A stretch of 64,000 bases of DNA from Cereibacter_A sp052244495 (GCA_052244495.1 JBQPXH010000005.1); one strand, 5' to 3'. Shown: positions 52,718 through 62,021, counted from the stretch's first letter. Notes: generated by a model from the letters alone, not told the origin. Translations and numbers: made by a program.

Positions 52718-54607
52718 CTAGGGCAGATCGTCCAGCAGCATCGGATAAAGCAGGCCATCCGCACCCGGCTGGCCCAGGTAGTTCACCCACAGGTCCGAGG
52801 ACGCATTGTACCGCCGGTAGCGCTCCAGCTTGTCGTAGAGGTCGTTCACCAGAGCCTGCTGCTCCGAGATCGACATCCTCACCCAGTCGTCGGAGGTGAT
52901 CGTCATGATCCGCGAGCGATAAGGCAGCCCTTCGAGCAGTTCCGAAACCGCAACAGCACCGGCGAGCGTCTCGTCCTGCCGCCGCGACACCCGTTCCGGG
53001 CGGCGGCTCATGTCGGCGGCGGCGCCCAGCACCTGCTCGAAGAAGCGGTTGGGGTCGAGCACATTTGTCTCGGCCTTCTCGACGATGATCTGCAGCGCCT
53101 CGGCCAGATCCGACAGCTGCGCCTTCGACAACAGGAGCCGGATCGACACAGGCCGCAGCGCGGGCTGGGCGAAATCCCGGTCGGCAATTACCGCCTCGAA
53201 GACGTCAGGCGCCTGGGCCCCTTCCTGCCGTCCCAGCCAGGCCAGATGCAGCGTCTGCATCGCCTGCCCCATGGCCTCGGCGATCCCGTCGCCTTCGTCC
53301 GACGGGGCAGTCCCTGCAGACATCTGGCTCACCACGACCTGCCCGAGCCGCCGCGCCGCCGCCTCATAGGCCGAGGCCTGCCCCTGGGCTACCGGGAAGT
53401 AGAGCGGCGGAAGATTCGGAAAGCTCGTCAGCTCGCTGTAGAGCCGCTGCGCCCGGTCATGATCGCCCACCTCGCCGCCCTTCGGCGTCAGCAGATGCAT
53501 TACGGCGATGTAGCCGCCGAGATCCTCATGCACCAGCCGGTTCAGCGCCTGTCCGCTGAGGCCGGTCCCGCTCAGGTCGTCCGTGGCCTCGCGGGGGCCG
53601 GCGTCGGTCACCAGCACCAGGAAGCGCACGTCATACCCGGACCAGTCGAGCGAGGTCACCGCATGGTCGATCCCCGTATAGCTGTCCTCGCGGAAGTTCC
53701 GGCTCGAGGCCCCAGCCTCGGTCATCTGCGCGATGCCGGCGAGGAAGCCCTCGGCCGTCCGCCCCTCCTCAAGGGTGACGAAGGTGCGCGCGGCGTAATC
53801 CAGCGCAGGCTGACCCTTCAGGCTGTCGCGATAGCCCACCAGACCGAAGGAAACCCGGTCGCTCAGACCCGCCGCCGCCACCTCGCCATAGACCTCGCGC
53901 AGCGCGTCGCGGGTGGCCCTGATGTAGGGCGCCATGGAATGCGTGGTATCGACGACGAAGACGATGCCCGCGCGCATCGGGTGGCCGATCGGTCGGGCGG
54001 CATCCGACGGCGCCTGCGTGCGCGCCACCGCCACCTTCAGCAGGTTGACGAAGGCGCCGCTTTCGAACAGCGCCTCCTCGGCCGAGAGGATCGGCAGCAC
54101 GTGCAGCCGATGCCGCTGGTCGATCGCCTCGCGCGGCCCCAGCGCGACGATGCGGTCCGAAGGTGCCCCGCTCTGCTCGGCCGCCTCGGCCTCGGTGCGC
54201 AGCGCCGCCGCGTCGCGGCCCGGGTCCTCCGCCTCGACCACCTCATAGGCGGCGTCGAAATCGGAAAAGAACAGCGTACGCTCCAGCCCCGCCGTCACCT
54301 CCAGCGTGGCCACGATATTCTGGTTCCAGTCGGCCACCGCCTGCGCCGGCAGCCAGCCCAGATCGCGCCCGTCCTGTCCCGGCCCGACCTCGACCCAGCC
54401 GTCCTGCCGCGCGTAGACGTAGAACTGCTGCAGCGGCACGACCGGACCCAGCGACCGGCCGCCGGGCGCCTCCAGACGCTCGCCCCCCTCGCGCACCAGC
54501 ACGCGCTGCGGCAGGGCGGACTTGCCCTCCATGACCAGCGGGCGGCGATCCCCGGCACAGACGGCGGTGGCGGCGAGGCTCAGAACCAGGACCAGCAGGC
54601 GCAGCAT
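52718..54607 (-). CDS. Secreted von Willebrand factor A domain protein of the T6SS-type phosphorylation module
   Basis: A 629-residue protein with a signal peptide (MLRLLVLVLSLAATAVCAG), an SH3-like region around 20-90 (LGPVVPLQQFYVYARQDGWV), and a vWA domain starting near 215 with a MIDAS-type GIVFVVDTTHSMAPYIRATR and VLVTDAGPREATDD. The C-terminal 200 residues are helical and unrecognised. In several T6SS clusters the PpkA kinase carries a C-terminal periplasmic vWA domain; here it appears as a separate secreted protein encoded right after a kinase gene. ATG 54607 is chosen because GAGGGA lies six bases upstream; an ATG at 54613 overlapping the kinase stop (ATGA) is equally possible. Last gene of the operon. 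Confidence 0.85.
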   Translation of the reverse strand: MLRLLVLVLSLAATAVCAGDRRPLVMEGKSALPQRVLVREGGERLEAPGGRSLGPVVPLQQFYVYARQDGWVEVGPGQDGRDLGWLPAQAVADWNQNIVATLEVTAGLERTLFFSDFDAAYEVVEAEDPGRDAAALRTEAEAAEQSGAPSDRIVALGPREAIDQRHRLHVLPILSAEEALFESGAFVNLLKVAVARTQAPSDAARPIGHPMRAGIVFVVDTTHSMAPYIRATRDALREVYGEVAAAGLSDRVSFGLVGYRDSLKGQPALDYAARTFVTLEEGRTAEGFLAGIAQMTEAGASSRNFREDSYTGIDHAVTSLDWSGYDVRFLVLVTDAGPREATDDLSGTGLSGQALNRLVHEDLGGYIAVMHLLTPKGGEVGDHDRAQRLYSELTSFPNLPPLYFPVAQGQASAYEAAARRLGQVVVSQMSAGTAPSDEGDGIAEAMGQAMQTLHLAWLGRQEGAQAPDVFEAVIADRDFAQPALRPVSIRLLLSKAQLSDLAEALQIIVEKAETNVLDPNRFFEQVLGAAADMSRRPERVSRRQDETLAGAVAVSELLEGLPYRSRIMTITSDDWVRMSISEQQALVNDLYDKLERYRRYNASSDLWVNYLGQPGADGLLYPMLLDDLP

Positions 54608-54609
54608 CG

Positions 54610-55884
54610 TCATTCCCTCAGCAGGACAAGGGCTTGCCGCGCCTCGGCCGAGCCGAGCTCCGCAGCGGCCTGATAGTGCCGCCGCGCCGCGGAGGCATTG
54701 GGCGCCTTGAACGGGCTGCGGCTGGCCTTGAAGCTGGCCGGATCGTACATCCGCCCGAGCGCGAGATAAGCGGCCCTTCGGGTCTCGGGTGGGCCTGCCT
54801 GGTCGTTCGCCAGCGCCATCAGGCTTGCGAAGGCCGTCTCGACATCGCCCGCGGCGAAGCGGCGTTCGATTTCATCAAGCGGATCCTCCGCGGCCAGCAC
54901 CTCGCGGGCGACCTTCGCCACGCTGCTGCCGGCGGGCGCGTCGAGATAGGGCAGAGCGAACCAAAGCCCCGCCCCCGCGGCGGCCAGAACGCCCGCACCG
55001 GCCGCAAGCGCCAGACCCAGTCGGCGCGGCCCGCGGGCCGGCGCCGCCCGTTCCAGCACTGGCGCCGCCTCGGCGAACAGCTTCTGCAGATCGGCGGGGC
55101 GTTCGTCGGGCCGGGTGCGCAGCATCGCTTCGAGCAGCCGAGCCAGCGCCGGAGGCAGGCCCGCGTCGCGCGGGATCGTCACGTTCTCCCGCCGCACCTC
55201 GACCGCGGCCATGCCCATCCCCTCGCCCGGCACCTTCAGCCCGCAGACCTTCATCAGCACGAGGCCCAGCGAGTAGATGTCGGAGGCCGGCCCCACCCGC
55301 GCCCCGTGCAGCCCGAACTGCTCGGGCGAGGAGTAGGAGTACTTCCCCGCATAGCTCGACCCGATGATCGAGGCCTCGGTCCCCGAGGTGTTCGAGGCGA
55401 GCCCGAAGTCGATCAGCTTGCAATGGCCGATGTCGCCGTCGGGCAGCATGATGTTGTCGGGCGCCACGTCGCGGTGGACGATGCCGAGCGCGTGGATCGC
55501 CGCCAGCGCCCCCGCCATCCGCCGCCCCAGCCGCAGCACGTCGCCGGGCGCGAGCCGCGCCCCGCGCTCGAGGTAATGCGACAGCGGCTGGCCGTCGACG
55601 AACTCCATGATCAGGTAAAGCCGCCCCTCGCGGTCCTGGAGCGTGGTCTCGTAGCGGATCACCGCGTCGCTCTGGACCTTGCGCAAGAGCTGCGCCTCGC
55701 GGCGGAACAGTTCGACCGCCTTGGGCACCAACGCGATCTCGGGCGTCATCACCTTGATCGCCACCACGTCCTGCGTCGTCAGGTTCACCCCGCGCCAGGT
55801 CGTGCCCATGCCGCCCTGCCCCAGCCGCGCCTCGACGCGGTAGGTGTCCTGGATCACGTCGCCGGGCTGGAGTTCGCTCGCCAT
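54610..55884 (-). CDS. Membrane Ser/Thr protein kinase, PpkA-like (second kinase of the module)
   Basis: A 424-residue Hanks-type kinase. Glycine loop GQGGMGTTW, ATP-binding Lys in VVAIKVMTP, DFG motif KLIDFGLASNT and YSSPEQFGLHG are intact. The catalytic loop reads GIVHRDVAPDNIMLP, with Ala in place of the usual Lys of HRDxKPxN. A single membrane segment (LGLALAAGAGVLAAAGAGLW) near residue 300 is followed by a ~100-residue periplasmic tail with a Sel1/TPR-like repeat (SAARRHYQAAAELGSAEAR). Encoded between a small membrane protein and the vWA protein. Confidence 0.9.
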   Translation of the reverse strand: MASELQPGDVIQDTYRVEARLGQGGMGTTWRGVNLTTQDVVAIKVMTPEIALVPKAVELFRREAQLLRKVQSDAVIRYETTLQDREGRLYLIMEFVDGQPLSHYLERGARLAPGDVLRLGRRMAGALAAIHALGIVHRDVAPDNIMLPDGDIGHCKLIDFGLASNTSGTEASIIGSSYAGKYSYSSPEQFGLHGARVGPASDIYSLGLVLMKVCGLKVPGEGMGMAAVEVRRENVTIPRDAGLPPALARLLEAMLRTRPDERPADLQKLFAEAAPVLERAAPARGPRRLGLALAAGAGVLAAAGAGLWFALPYLDAPAGSSVAKVAREVLAAEDPLDEIERRFAAGDVETAFASLMALANDQAGPPETRRAAYLALGRMYDPASFKASRSPFKAPNASAARRHYQAAAELGSAEARQALVLLRE

Positions 55885-55900
55885 CGCCGTCACCCCGCCG

Positions 55901-56161
55901 TCACACCCGGCGCTGGTTCAGCGCGACATGCTTGGTGAAGGTGCGGATATCCATGATCTGGAAGCAGATGCCTGCGAAGACCAGCGACAGCGTCACGCCG
56001 AACAGGATGACGAGAAAGCCGTAGAGGATCACGGAGGAGTTGGACTCGTCAGGGGGTGCCTGCCGGATGATCATTGCTCCCTGATAACAGGACATTGCCA
56101 CGTTGAAGCCGGTGGCGATCCAGATCAGGACCGCGAGCGATTTGTTCAGAAAATCCCGCAT
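55901..56161 (-). CDS. Small two-segment membrane protein of the phosphorylation module
   Basis: An 86-residue protein with hydrophobic segments SLAVLIWIATGFNVAMSCYQ and SVILYGFLVILFGVTLSLVF and a short basic C-terminus MDIRTFTKHVALNQRRV. No family was recognised with confidence; the layout resembles DUF4282-like proteins. It is 18 bases after the SUMF1-domain gene and 16 bases before the kinase gene, so it belongs to the operon. GGAGTATC precedes the ATG. Confidence 0.75.
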   Translation of the reverse strand: MRDFLNKSLAVLIWIATGFNVAMSCYQGAMIIRQAPPDESNSSVILYGFLVILFGVTLSLVFAGICFQIMDIRTFTKHVALNQRRV

Positions 56162-56179
56162 GAGCGATACTCCTTCAGG

Positions 56180-57796
56180 TTAGCGGGCCTGCGTGGCCGC
56201 GATCTGTTGCATGTCGGACCGGATGGCGGCGAGGTCGTTCATCCCGCTCTGGCCCCGCCGGTCGAGATGGGCCTGCACCGCGCCGAGGCAGGCGCCGCGT
56301 CGAGGGCCGCGGCTCTCGTGCTCGTCCCGCACAGCGGCGATCTGCGCCGCCAGCAGCTCCTGCGAGAATTCGGCCGAAAGCCCCTCGATCAGGTTGGCGT
56401 AGTCGACGCTTTCGCGACCGACCGCCTCCTCCATCTCGCGCAGCTTCGTCTCGGCCTCGGCCCGGGCCTCGGCCACTTCCTGCGCCAGCGACGCGTCGCC
56501 GCTCGCCTCGGCCTCGGCGGCCAGCCCGTCATAGCTCGGCACCAGCGCCGCGATGGCGAGCGCGTTCAGGTAGCGCTGCACGATCTGGTCGCAGGTCAGC
56601 ACCGACGAGCCGAGGATCATGCGGATAGTCCGGTCGCGCTGCGCATTCGTCTCGGCGCGGGCTTCGCGGATCGTCCGGGCGATGGTGGCAAAGCGGCTGC
56701 GATCGGCGGCATCGCCGGCCTCGCGCTGAAGCCGGTCGAGCAGCGCCAGAACCTCGGCCTCCGAGGCCGCCGCATCCAGCGCAGGGTCGGCCCGCGACAG
56801 GGTCTCGAGCGCCGCCGCCACCGCCTTCGCCTGCTCGGCCGAGGTGATCGAGAGCGTGGAGAGCACGAGCCGCCCCCCGGTGAAAGCCTCGCGCGTCACA
56901 TCCTTCGAATGCGCGTCGAAGGGCGGCACCTCGAACCGGGTCGCGCTGGTGATCTGGTCGAGCGGCGTGCGCGCGTCGCCGCCGCGCTTGACGTGGCCGC
57001 CGGCCTGCCCGTGCAGTCGCCCGTGGCGCACCATCGCGAAGGGGGGCAGCACATATTCCGAGACGTTGCCCAGCATGTCGTGCAGCCCGAGCGGGTTCGG
57101 CGCCAGCGTTCCGATCGCCTGCACCTTGCCCCCCGCGCTGTCGTTCCCGCCATGCCCGATATATTCGGACGCGGAGTGGCCGGGCGGGATCGGCGGCAGC
57201 GCGCCGCGGAACAGCGCCGGATCGACGGCAAGGCCGCCCCGCGCGGCGAACTCCCACTCCTCCTCGGTCGGAAGCCGCAGATAGGCCGGCGCCGCACCGG
57301 CGAGGGCGAGGCTTTCCGGCGCGTTCCGCATCAGCCAGACCGTCCAGGCCTGCGCGAAGGCGTCCAGCTCTGTCTTTGTCACCCCCGTCAGCGGCAGGAA
57401 GTCGCGTCGGCGCGGCTCCTTCTTCGGGCAGCCTTCCGTCACCGCACGGTACTGCGCCTCGGCGATCTCGTATTTCGCCATGTAGAACATGGCTTTGGCT
57501 TGCGCCTCGCCCGTCCCGGGAAACCCTCCCGAGACATAGGAGCGCCGCGTGCCGTCCAGATAGGGCTGGTCCTCGTCCTCGCGACCGAGGATGACCGGAA
57601 CGTCGCCCACCGCACCGTCGGCATTGGGCGTCGCCACCGGGCGAAACGCCATCGCGCCGCCGCAGGGCATCGGCAGCACGAGGTCGCCCTCGGCCGACTG
57701 CGGGTTCCAGTATTTCTCGTCCACCGTGATCTCGGCCGCCGCGACGGGCGGCGCGGCCAGCAGGATCGCCAGCGCAAGACCCCATGTCCTAGCCAT
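56180..57796 (-). CDS. tagR: TagR-like periplasmic protein with SUMF1/formylglycine-generating-enzyme fold
   Basis: A 538-residue secreted protein (signal MARTWGLALAILLAAPPVAA). The SUMF1/FGE-sulfatase-type domain occupies about 40-300: YMAKYEIAEAQYRAVTEGC, YLRLPTEEEWEFAARGG, GLHDMLGNVSEYVLPPF and GHVKRGGDART. The C-terminal ~240 residues are predicted largely helical. In Pseudomonas T6SS, TagR is a periplasmic SUMF1-fold protein that promotes PpkA autophosphorylation; position beside TagS/TagT-like genes and kinases supports that role. Enzymatic formylglycine formation is unlikely, as the usual active cysteine motif was not seen. Its start overlaps the tagS stop by eight bases. Confidence 0.82.
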   Translation of the reverse strand: MARTWGLALAILLAAPPVAAAEITVDEKYWNPQSAEGDLVLPMPCGGAMAFRPVATPNADGAVGDVPVILGREDEDQPYLDGTRRSYVSGGFPGTGEAQAKAMFYMAKYEIAEAQYRAVTEGCPKKEPRRRDFLPLTGVTKTELDAFAQAWTVWLMRNAPESLALAGAAPAYLRLPTEEEWEFAARGGLAVDPALFRGALPPIPPGHSASEYIGHGGNDSAGGKVQAIGTLAPNPLGLHDMLGNVSEYVLPPFAMVRHGRLHGQAGGHVKRGGDARTPLDQITSATRFEVPPFDAHSKDVTREAFTGGRLVLSTLSITSAEQAKAVAAALETLSRADPALDAAASEAEVLALLDRLQREAGDAADRSRFATIARTIREARAETNAQRDRTIRMILGSSVLTCDQIVQRYLNALAIAALVPSYDGLAAEAEASGDASLAQEVAEARAEAETKLREMEEAVGRESVDYANLIEGLSAEFSQELLAAQIAAVRDEHESRGPRRGACLGAVQAHLDRRGQSGMNDLAAIRSDMQQIAATQAR

Positions 57797-58979
57797 GACG
57801 CAACACCTCCTCGCTCGGGATCCGCAGCACAGCCGCCATGGCCCAGAGCGCGGCTGTCAGCGCCGTCACACAGGCAAGCGCGGCCGCGCCGCCCAGCTGG
57901 TCCGGCCTGAGCCGCGCGAGCGCCGCCCCTTCAGCCACGGAGGGAAAGCTCGTGTTGATCAGCGCCAGCGCCGGCAGAACGAGGGCGAGCGAGAGCCCGA
58001 GCCCCGCCCCGATCAGCACGAGGCTCTGGATCAGCGGAACCGTTGCGCGCTGCGTGGGCGTCAGGCCCAGCATCCGCAGCAGGCTGAAGGCCAGCCGCCG
58101 CCGCTCCACCATGCCGCGGAGATTGGCGCTCATCGCGGCCCAGAACCCAACGGCGGCCAGCGCGGCGACCGCGAGATACAGCCGATCCGCGCCCCGCCGC
58201 AGCTGCAGCAGCAGCGCCGCATTCTCCGTCCGCGGGCGCACCGCGACGCCACGCCCCTCCAGCGCCGCCGAGAGCGGGCCGAGATCCGCGAGCGTCCGCG
58301 CATAGAGGCGGAAGCTGGCAAAGGCCGCAGGCGGCGCAGCGATCTCCAGCCAGTGCTCCGGCGTGACGCTGGGATCGTCGCGGAACCGCTCGATCGCCAG
58401 CATGTCCGGCAGCGACAGGAACAGCGCCGGGCGGCCGTAGCGCTCGGGCGGAACGACGCCCGCCACCTCGATGCTCCGCCGCGCCGTCTGCTCGAGGCCG
58501 TCGATGCGCCGCCCGATCACCATCGCAAGCTCCCCGCCGGGCTCGACCCCCAGCGACTTCGCAAGCGGCGCGCTCAGCCAGACCCGGCCCGGCCCGACCT
58601 CCCCCGCAAGCAGCGGATCGCCCGCGGCCGAAACCACCAGCGGCACCTCCCGCACCACCACGCGGCGGGAGGAGGCGGCCACCACGGCATCCGCAAGCGC
58701 GTTGATGCTGCGCGTGGCGGGGACCACGAAACCGACCTCGGGCCGCGCCTCCAGCCAGCGGAAGAAGGCCTCGTCATGCGCACCGGCGCCCACCGCCAGC
58801 AGTTCGCGGTTCGCCGGGTCCTCGACCAGCCGATCGACCATCGAGTCGAGCGCGCCAGTCTTCAGCGCTAGCAGGATCAGCATGGGCGCCAGCACGCCCA
58901 CCAGCGCCGCCACGAAGCAGAGCGCCGAGATCCAGTCGTGCCGCAGCTCGCGCAGCGCCAGAACGAGGGGCAGCGGCAT
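57789..58979 (-). CDS. tagS: TagS-like FtsX/LolE-type ABC permease
   Basis: A 396-residue protein with an N-terminal membrane segment (ALCFVAALVGVLAPMLILLA), a ~220-residue periplasmic domain and three C-terminal segments (LYLAVAALAAVGFWAAMSA; SLVLIGAGLGLSLALVLPA; AALACVTALTAALWAMAAV), the MacB/LolE/FtsX layout. With TagT it forms a LolCDE-like complex that in other T6SS acts upstream of PpkA. ATG 58979 overlaps the tagT stop, so the pair is coupled. Confidence 0.85.
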   Translation of the reverse strand: MPLPLVLALRELRHDWISALCFVAALVGVLAPMLILLALKTGALDSMVDRLVEDPANRELLAVGAGAHDEAFFRWLEARPEVGFVVPATRSINALADAVVAASSRRVVVREVPLVVSAAGDPLLAGEVGPGRVWLSAPLAKSLGVEPGGELAMVIGRRIDGLEQTARRSIEVAGVVPPERYGRPALFLSLPDMLAIERFRDDPSVTPEHWLEIAAPPAAFASFRLYARTLADLGPLSAALEGRGVAVRPRTENAALLLQLRRGADRLYLAVAALAAVGFWAAMSANLRGMVERRRLAFSLLRMLGLTPTQRATVPLIQSLVLIGAGLGLSLALVLPALALINTSFPSVAEGAALARLRPDQLGGAAALACVTALTAALWAMAAVLRIPSEEVLRHG

Positions 58980-59698
58980 CAGACAGCCTCCACCCGGAAG
59001 ACCGAGCGCGTCAGCGCACCCGAAACCTCCACCCGATGACGAACGCGACGGCAGGCGGCGAAGGCACTTCCCGCGATCTGGTGACCCGCGAGCAGCACGG
59101 CCGAGTCCGCCTCCCCGGCAAGCAGCAGGATCAGGTCCTCCACCGCGCGGACATTTGCGGGGTCGAGCGCCGAGACCGGCTCGTCCAGCAGCAGCAGCCG
59201 CGGCCGCGCGAGCATCGCCCGCGCCACGGCCGCGCGCTGGCGCTGGCCCACCGAAAGCTGCGCCGGAAAACGGTCGAGCAGATCGGCAAGGCCGAGCGAG
59301 CCCACCACCTCCCTCGCCCAATCGGGCGCCACCCGCAGCCGCGCGATCCGTGAAGGCAGGCCGATGTTGTCGCCCATGGTCAGATAGGGCACCAGCGCAT
59401 GTGTCTGAAGCACGAAGCCCATCGCCGCAGGCCCTGGCGGGCGCGGCGCCAGAGCCAGATCGTGCCCCGCCACCCGATGCCGCACCGGCCGCGCCTGAGG
59501 CGCAACCGCCCCCGCAACCAGCCCGAGCACCGTGCTCTTGCCGCTGCCGCTGGGCGCATCCAGCACCAGAACCTCGCCGGGGGCGACCGAGAGCCGCTCG
59601 ATCGTCACCTCGAACCGCTCTCCCAGCCGGACCGAAAGATCGCGGATGTCGGCAACCGCGTCCGATGCCGCCACGTCGGGGGGCGCCAGATCTTTCAT
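58979..59698 (-). CDS. tagT: TagT-like ABC ATPase (LolD-related)
   Basis: A 239-residue ATPase. Walker A is APSGSGKSTVLGLVAG, the Q-loop is FVLQTHALVPYLTMGDN, the signature is LSVGQRQRAAVARAML (Val for the usual Gly), Walker B is RLLLLDEPVSALDP and the switch His is VLLAGHQ. The start at 59698 shares four bases with the stop of the upstream protease-FHA gene. With TagS it makes the membrane complex of the threonine-phosphorylation pathway. Confidence 0.88.
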   Translation of the reverse strand: MKDLAPPDVAASDAVADIRDLSVRLGERFEVTIERLSVAPGEVLVLDAPSGSGKSTVLGLVAGAVAPQARPVRHRVAGHDLALAPRPPGPAAMGFVLQTHALVPYLTMGDNIGLPSRIARLRVAPDWAREVVGSLGLADLLDRFPAQLSVGQRQRAAVARAMLARPRLLLLDEPVSALDPANVRAVEDLILLLAGEADSAVLLAGHQIAGSAFAACRRVRHRVEVSGALTRSVFRVEAV

Positions 59699-60906
59699 GA
59701 CCCCGCCCTCAGCCGGATCTCGACCTCGCCGCCCAGCACCAGAACCGTGGCCTCGCCCACCTGCCGCGGCTGGTTCGGCGGCAGCGGCTTGCCATCCACC
59801 ACCGTCCCGTTGGTCGAGCCGAGGTCCGTTGCCATCAGCCGCCGCCCCTCGAGCGTCAGCCGCAGATGCTCGCGGCTGATCCGCGGGCTGTCGATCGCCA
59901 CCTCGGCCGCGCCGCCGCGTCCGATGATGACGCCGCGCTGCAGGCTCGCCCGTCCGATGCCGCGCCGCTGGCGCGATCCGCCCGCGCTGATGGTCAGCGT
60001 CAGCGCGACCCGGGGCGCCGTGGGCTCGCTGCCTCGGCTGCCGGCCGCGACCGCCATGGCGCCCAGGATCAGCGCCAGCGAGGCGCCCGTTCCGCCGAGG
60101 ATCATCCAGAGCGGCACCCCGCCCTCCGCCTCCGCCGTGGCGGCGGGTGGCGCCGCGGCCGGCGTCCCGCCGCACCCGCCTCTCGCCGTCTGCACCGGAA
60201 GCCCGGCCTCGGCCAGGAACTCCGCAATGGTGCTGGCCGAAGAGGCGAGATAGATCCCCGCCACATCCGTAGCGCCCATCGTGTTCACCCCGATCACCCG
60301 CCCGCACTGGTCGAGCAGCGGACCGCCCGAATTGCCGGGGCTGATGGGTGCGGTGTGCTGGACGAGTTCCAGTTCCGCCTGCTGGCGCCCCGGCCACGAC
60401 CCCATCAGCACGCGGCTGACGCTGCCGCCGGTCAACGTGGTCTCGAAGGCGGCGATGTTCATGTCGCGGCCCATGGTGGCGTCGGCCGCGCCCGGATAGC
60501 CGATGGCCACCACGGCTTCGCCCTTCTCCAGCCGTCGCGTGTCGATGGCCAAGGGCGGCGGCGGCGGCGTGCCGATCTCTTCGGGCGTGAGGCGCAGCGC
60601 CGCCAGGTCCTTCTCCGGAGACACGGCAAGGACCGTCCCGCTGTAGATCGAGATCGCCTCGCCCTTCTTGAAGAAGACGGCGATTCCGCCGCCGTCCTCG
60701 ACGACGTGGAAGTTGGTCAGGTAGAGCAGCCCGCCGCCGGCGCTCTGGCCGAAGACCATGCCGGCGCCGGTCATCATTCCCCGGGGATGGTCGACGAAGA
60801 TCCGGCCCACCGAGGCGTCGGTCAGCCGCGCGACGGCGGTGAAATCCTGTGCCGCGGCGGCCGCGGCCCAGAGCAGTCCGACAAGCGCGCCCAGAAGTCT
60901 CATCAT
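59695..60906 (-). CDS. Trypsin-like serine protease fused through a membrane segment to an FHA domain
   Basis: A 403-residue protein. A signal peptide (RLLGALVGLLWAAAAAAQ) precedes a chymotrypsin/DegP-like protease domain (about 20-235) with catalytic His in YLTNFHVVEDGG, Asp in SPEKDLAALRL and Ser in ISPGNSGGPLLDQCG. A membrane helix, LWMILGGTGASLALILGAMA, leads to a C-terminal FHA domain (about 310-400: GVIIGRGGAAEVAIDSPRIS, DLGSTNGTVVDGKPLP), which binds phosphothreonine. By topology the protease is periplasmic and the FHA cytoplasmic. It lies between two kinases and the Tag genes and overlaps both neighbours by four bases, so it is an integral member of the module. I know of no such component in the standard Pseudomonas system. 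Confidence 0.88.
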   Translation of the reverse strand: MMRLLGALVGLLWAAAAAAQDFTAVARLTDASVGRIFVDHPRGMMTGAGMVFGQSAGGGLLYLTNFHVVEDGGGIAVFFKKGEAISIYSGTVLAVSPEKDLAALRLTPEEIGTPPPPPLAIDTRRLEKGEAVVAIGYPGAADATMGRDMNIAAFETTLTGGSVSRVLMGSWPGRQQAELELVQHTAPISPGNSGGPLLDQCGRVIGVNTMGATDVAGIYLASSASTIAEFLAEAGLPVQTARGGCGGTPAAAPPAATAEAEGGVPLWMILGGTGASLALILGAMAVAAGSRGSEPTAPRVALTLTISAGGSRQRRGIGRASLQRGVIIGRGGAAEVAIDSPRISREHLRLTLEGRRLMATDLGSTNGTVVDGKPLPPNQPRQVGEATVLVLGGEVEIRLRAGS

Positions 60907-62021
60907 CGGTAGGCCACCCAGTCGGGCTGGCGCGAGACGACGCCATAGGCCACCGCCGCCCCCGCGATCAGCAGCATCAGGAGCACCATGGCGATGGACT
61001 GGCGGTTCACGGGGCGTCGCTGGGTCCGCGGAACCGCCGAGGACGGCGAGGGCGTGGCCCCCGTGACGGTACGGCGCGGCAGCGGCGGGGCAGAACCCAT
61101 CTCGACGCCGGCCATGTAGGCGAACTGCCGCACCGTCCGCGGCCGCGCCTCGGGCCAGAGCGCGCAGCCGGCATCGACGGCCGAGGCGAAGGCGGGCGAG
61201 TAGCTGCCGCGCAGCCGCCGCTGCGCCAGAAGCGCCGTCAGCGGCACGTAAGGGTCGGGGCCGCCCGCGGCGACCGCCGCCGCCCGGTCGGGCGCGTTGG
61301 GGGGCAGCTGCCGCGTCGCCATTTCGTAGAGCATGACGGACAGCGAATAGATGTCGCTCCACGGCCCCTCCTCCAGCGGCTGCGACGAACGCACCTGCGC
61401 GCGGGGGAACAGCTCGACCGGGGCATAGCTGCGGGTGAACATCGCCAGCGAGCCGCGCTGCCCCGAGGGACGCGCGGCGCCGAAATCGATCAGGATCGGC
61501 TGCTGGTCGCGGCGCGAGATCATGATGTTGGCGGGCTTCACGTCGCGGTGGACAAGGTTCGTGGAATGCACCGTCTCGAGCGCAAGGCAGATCGGGGCGA
61601 GGAAGCTGCGCAGCAGATCCTCGGCGATGAAGCCGGTGCGCTGGATCGTGGCCTGCACGAGACGGCTGAGCGGCTCGCCCTCGATGAAGTCCATTGCGCA
61701 ATAGGCGGTGCCGAACTTCTCGAAGGCGCCGCGCACCCGCACCAGCCCGGCCTGCTGCGGCAGCGCCTTCAGGATGTTCGCCTCGGTGATGAAGGCCCGC
61801 AGCCCCTCCTGGTACATCCGCTCGGCCTTGGGCAGCGGACGGACGAAGCCCTGCGCGTCGCGGTGGGCCATGTCGCAGGGGAAGTACTCCTTCAGCGCCA
61901 CGATGGCGCCGGTCTCGAGCACGCTCGCCCGGTAGGTGATCCCGAACCCGCCCCGGCCGATCTGGTCCACGATCACATGACCGGCGATGCGCGTGCCGTT
62001 GGGAAGGCGCGGCTCGGTCAT
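60903..62021 (-). CDS. ppkA: Membrane Ser/Thr protein kinase, PpkA-like (first kinase of the module)
   Basis: A 372-residue Hanks-type kinase with all core motifs: GRGGFGITYRA, ATP Lys in VALKEYFP, HRDVKPANIMIS, ILIDFGAARPSG, YAPVELFPRAQ, and WSDIYSLSVMLYEMAT. A C-terminal membrane helix (IAMVLLMLLIAGAAVAYGVV) leaves only a few periplasmic residues, so unlike classical PpkA there is no vWA domain. Overlaps pppA by four bases. It probably phosphorylates an FHA protein to activate type VI secretion, opposed by the PP2C phosphatase. Confidence 0.92.
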   Translation of the reverse strand: MTEPRLPNGTRIAGHVIVDQIGRGGFGITYRASVLETGAIVALKEYFPCDMAHRDAQGFVRPLPKAERMYQEGLRAFITEANILKALPQQAGLVRVRGAFEKFGTAYCAMDFIEGEPLSRLVQATIQRTGFIAEDLLRSFLAPICLALETVHSTNLVHRDVKPANIMISRRDQQPILIDFGAARPSGQRGSLAMFTRSYAPVELFPRAQVRSSQPLEEGPWSDIYSLSVMLYEMATRQLPPNAPDRAAAVAAGGPDPYVPLTALLAQRRLRGSYSPAFASAVDAGCALWPEARPRTVRQFAYMAGVEMGSAPPLPRRTVTGATPSPSSAVPRTQRRPVNRQSIAMVLLMLLIAGAAVAYGVVSRQPDWVAYR

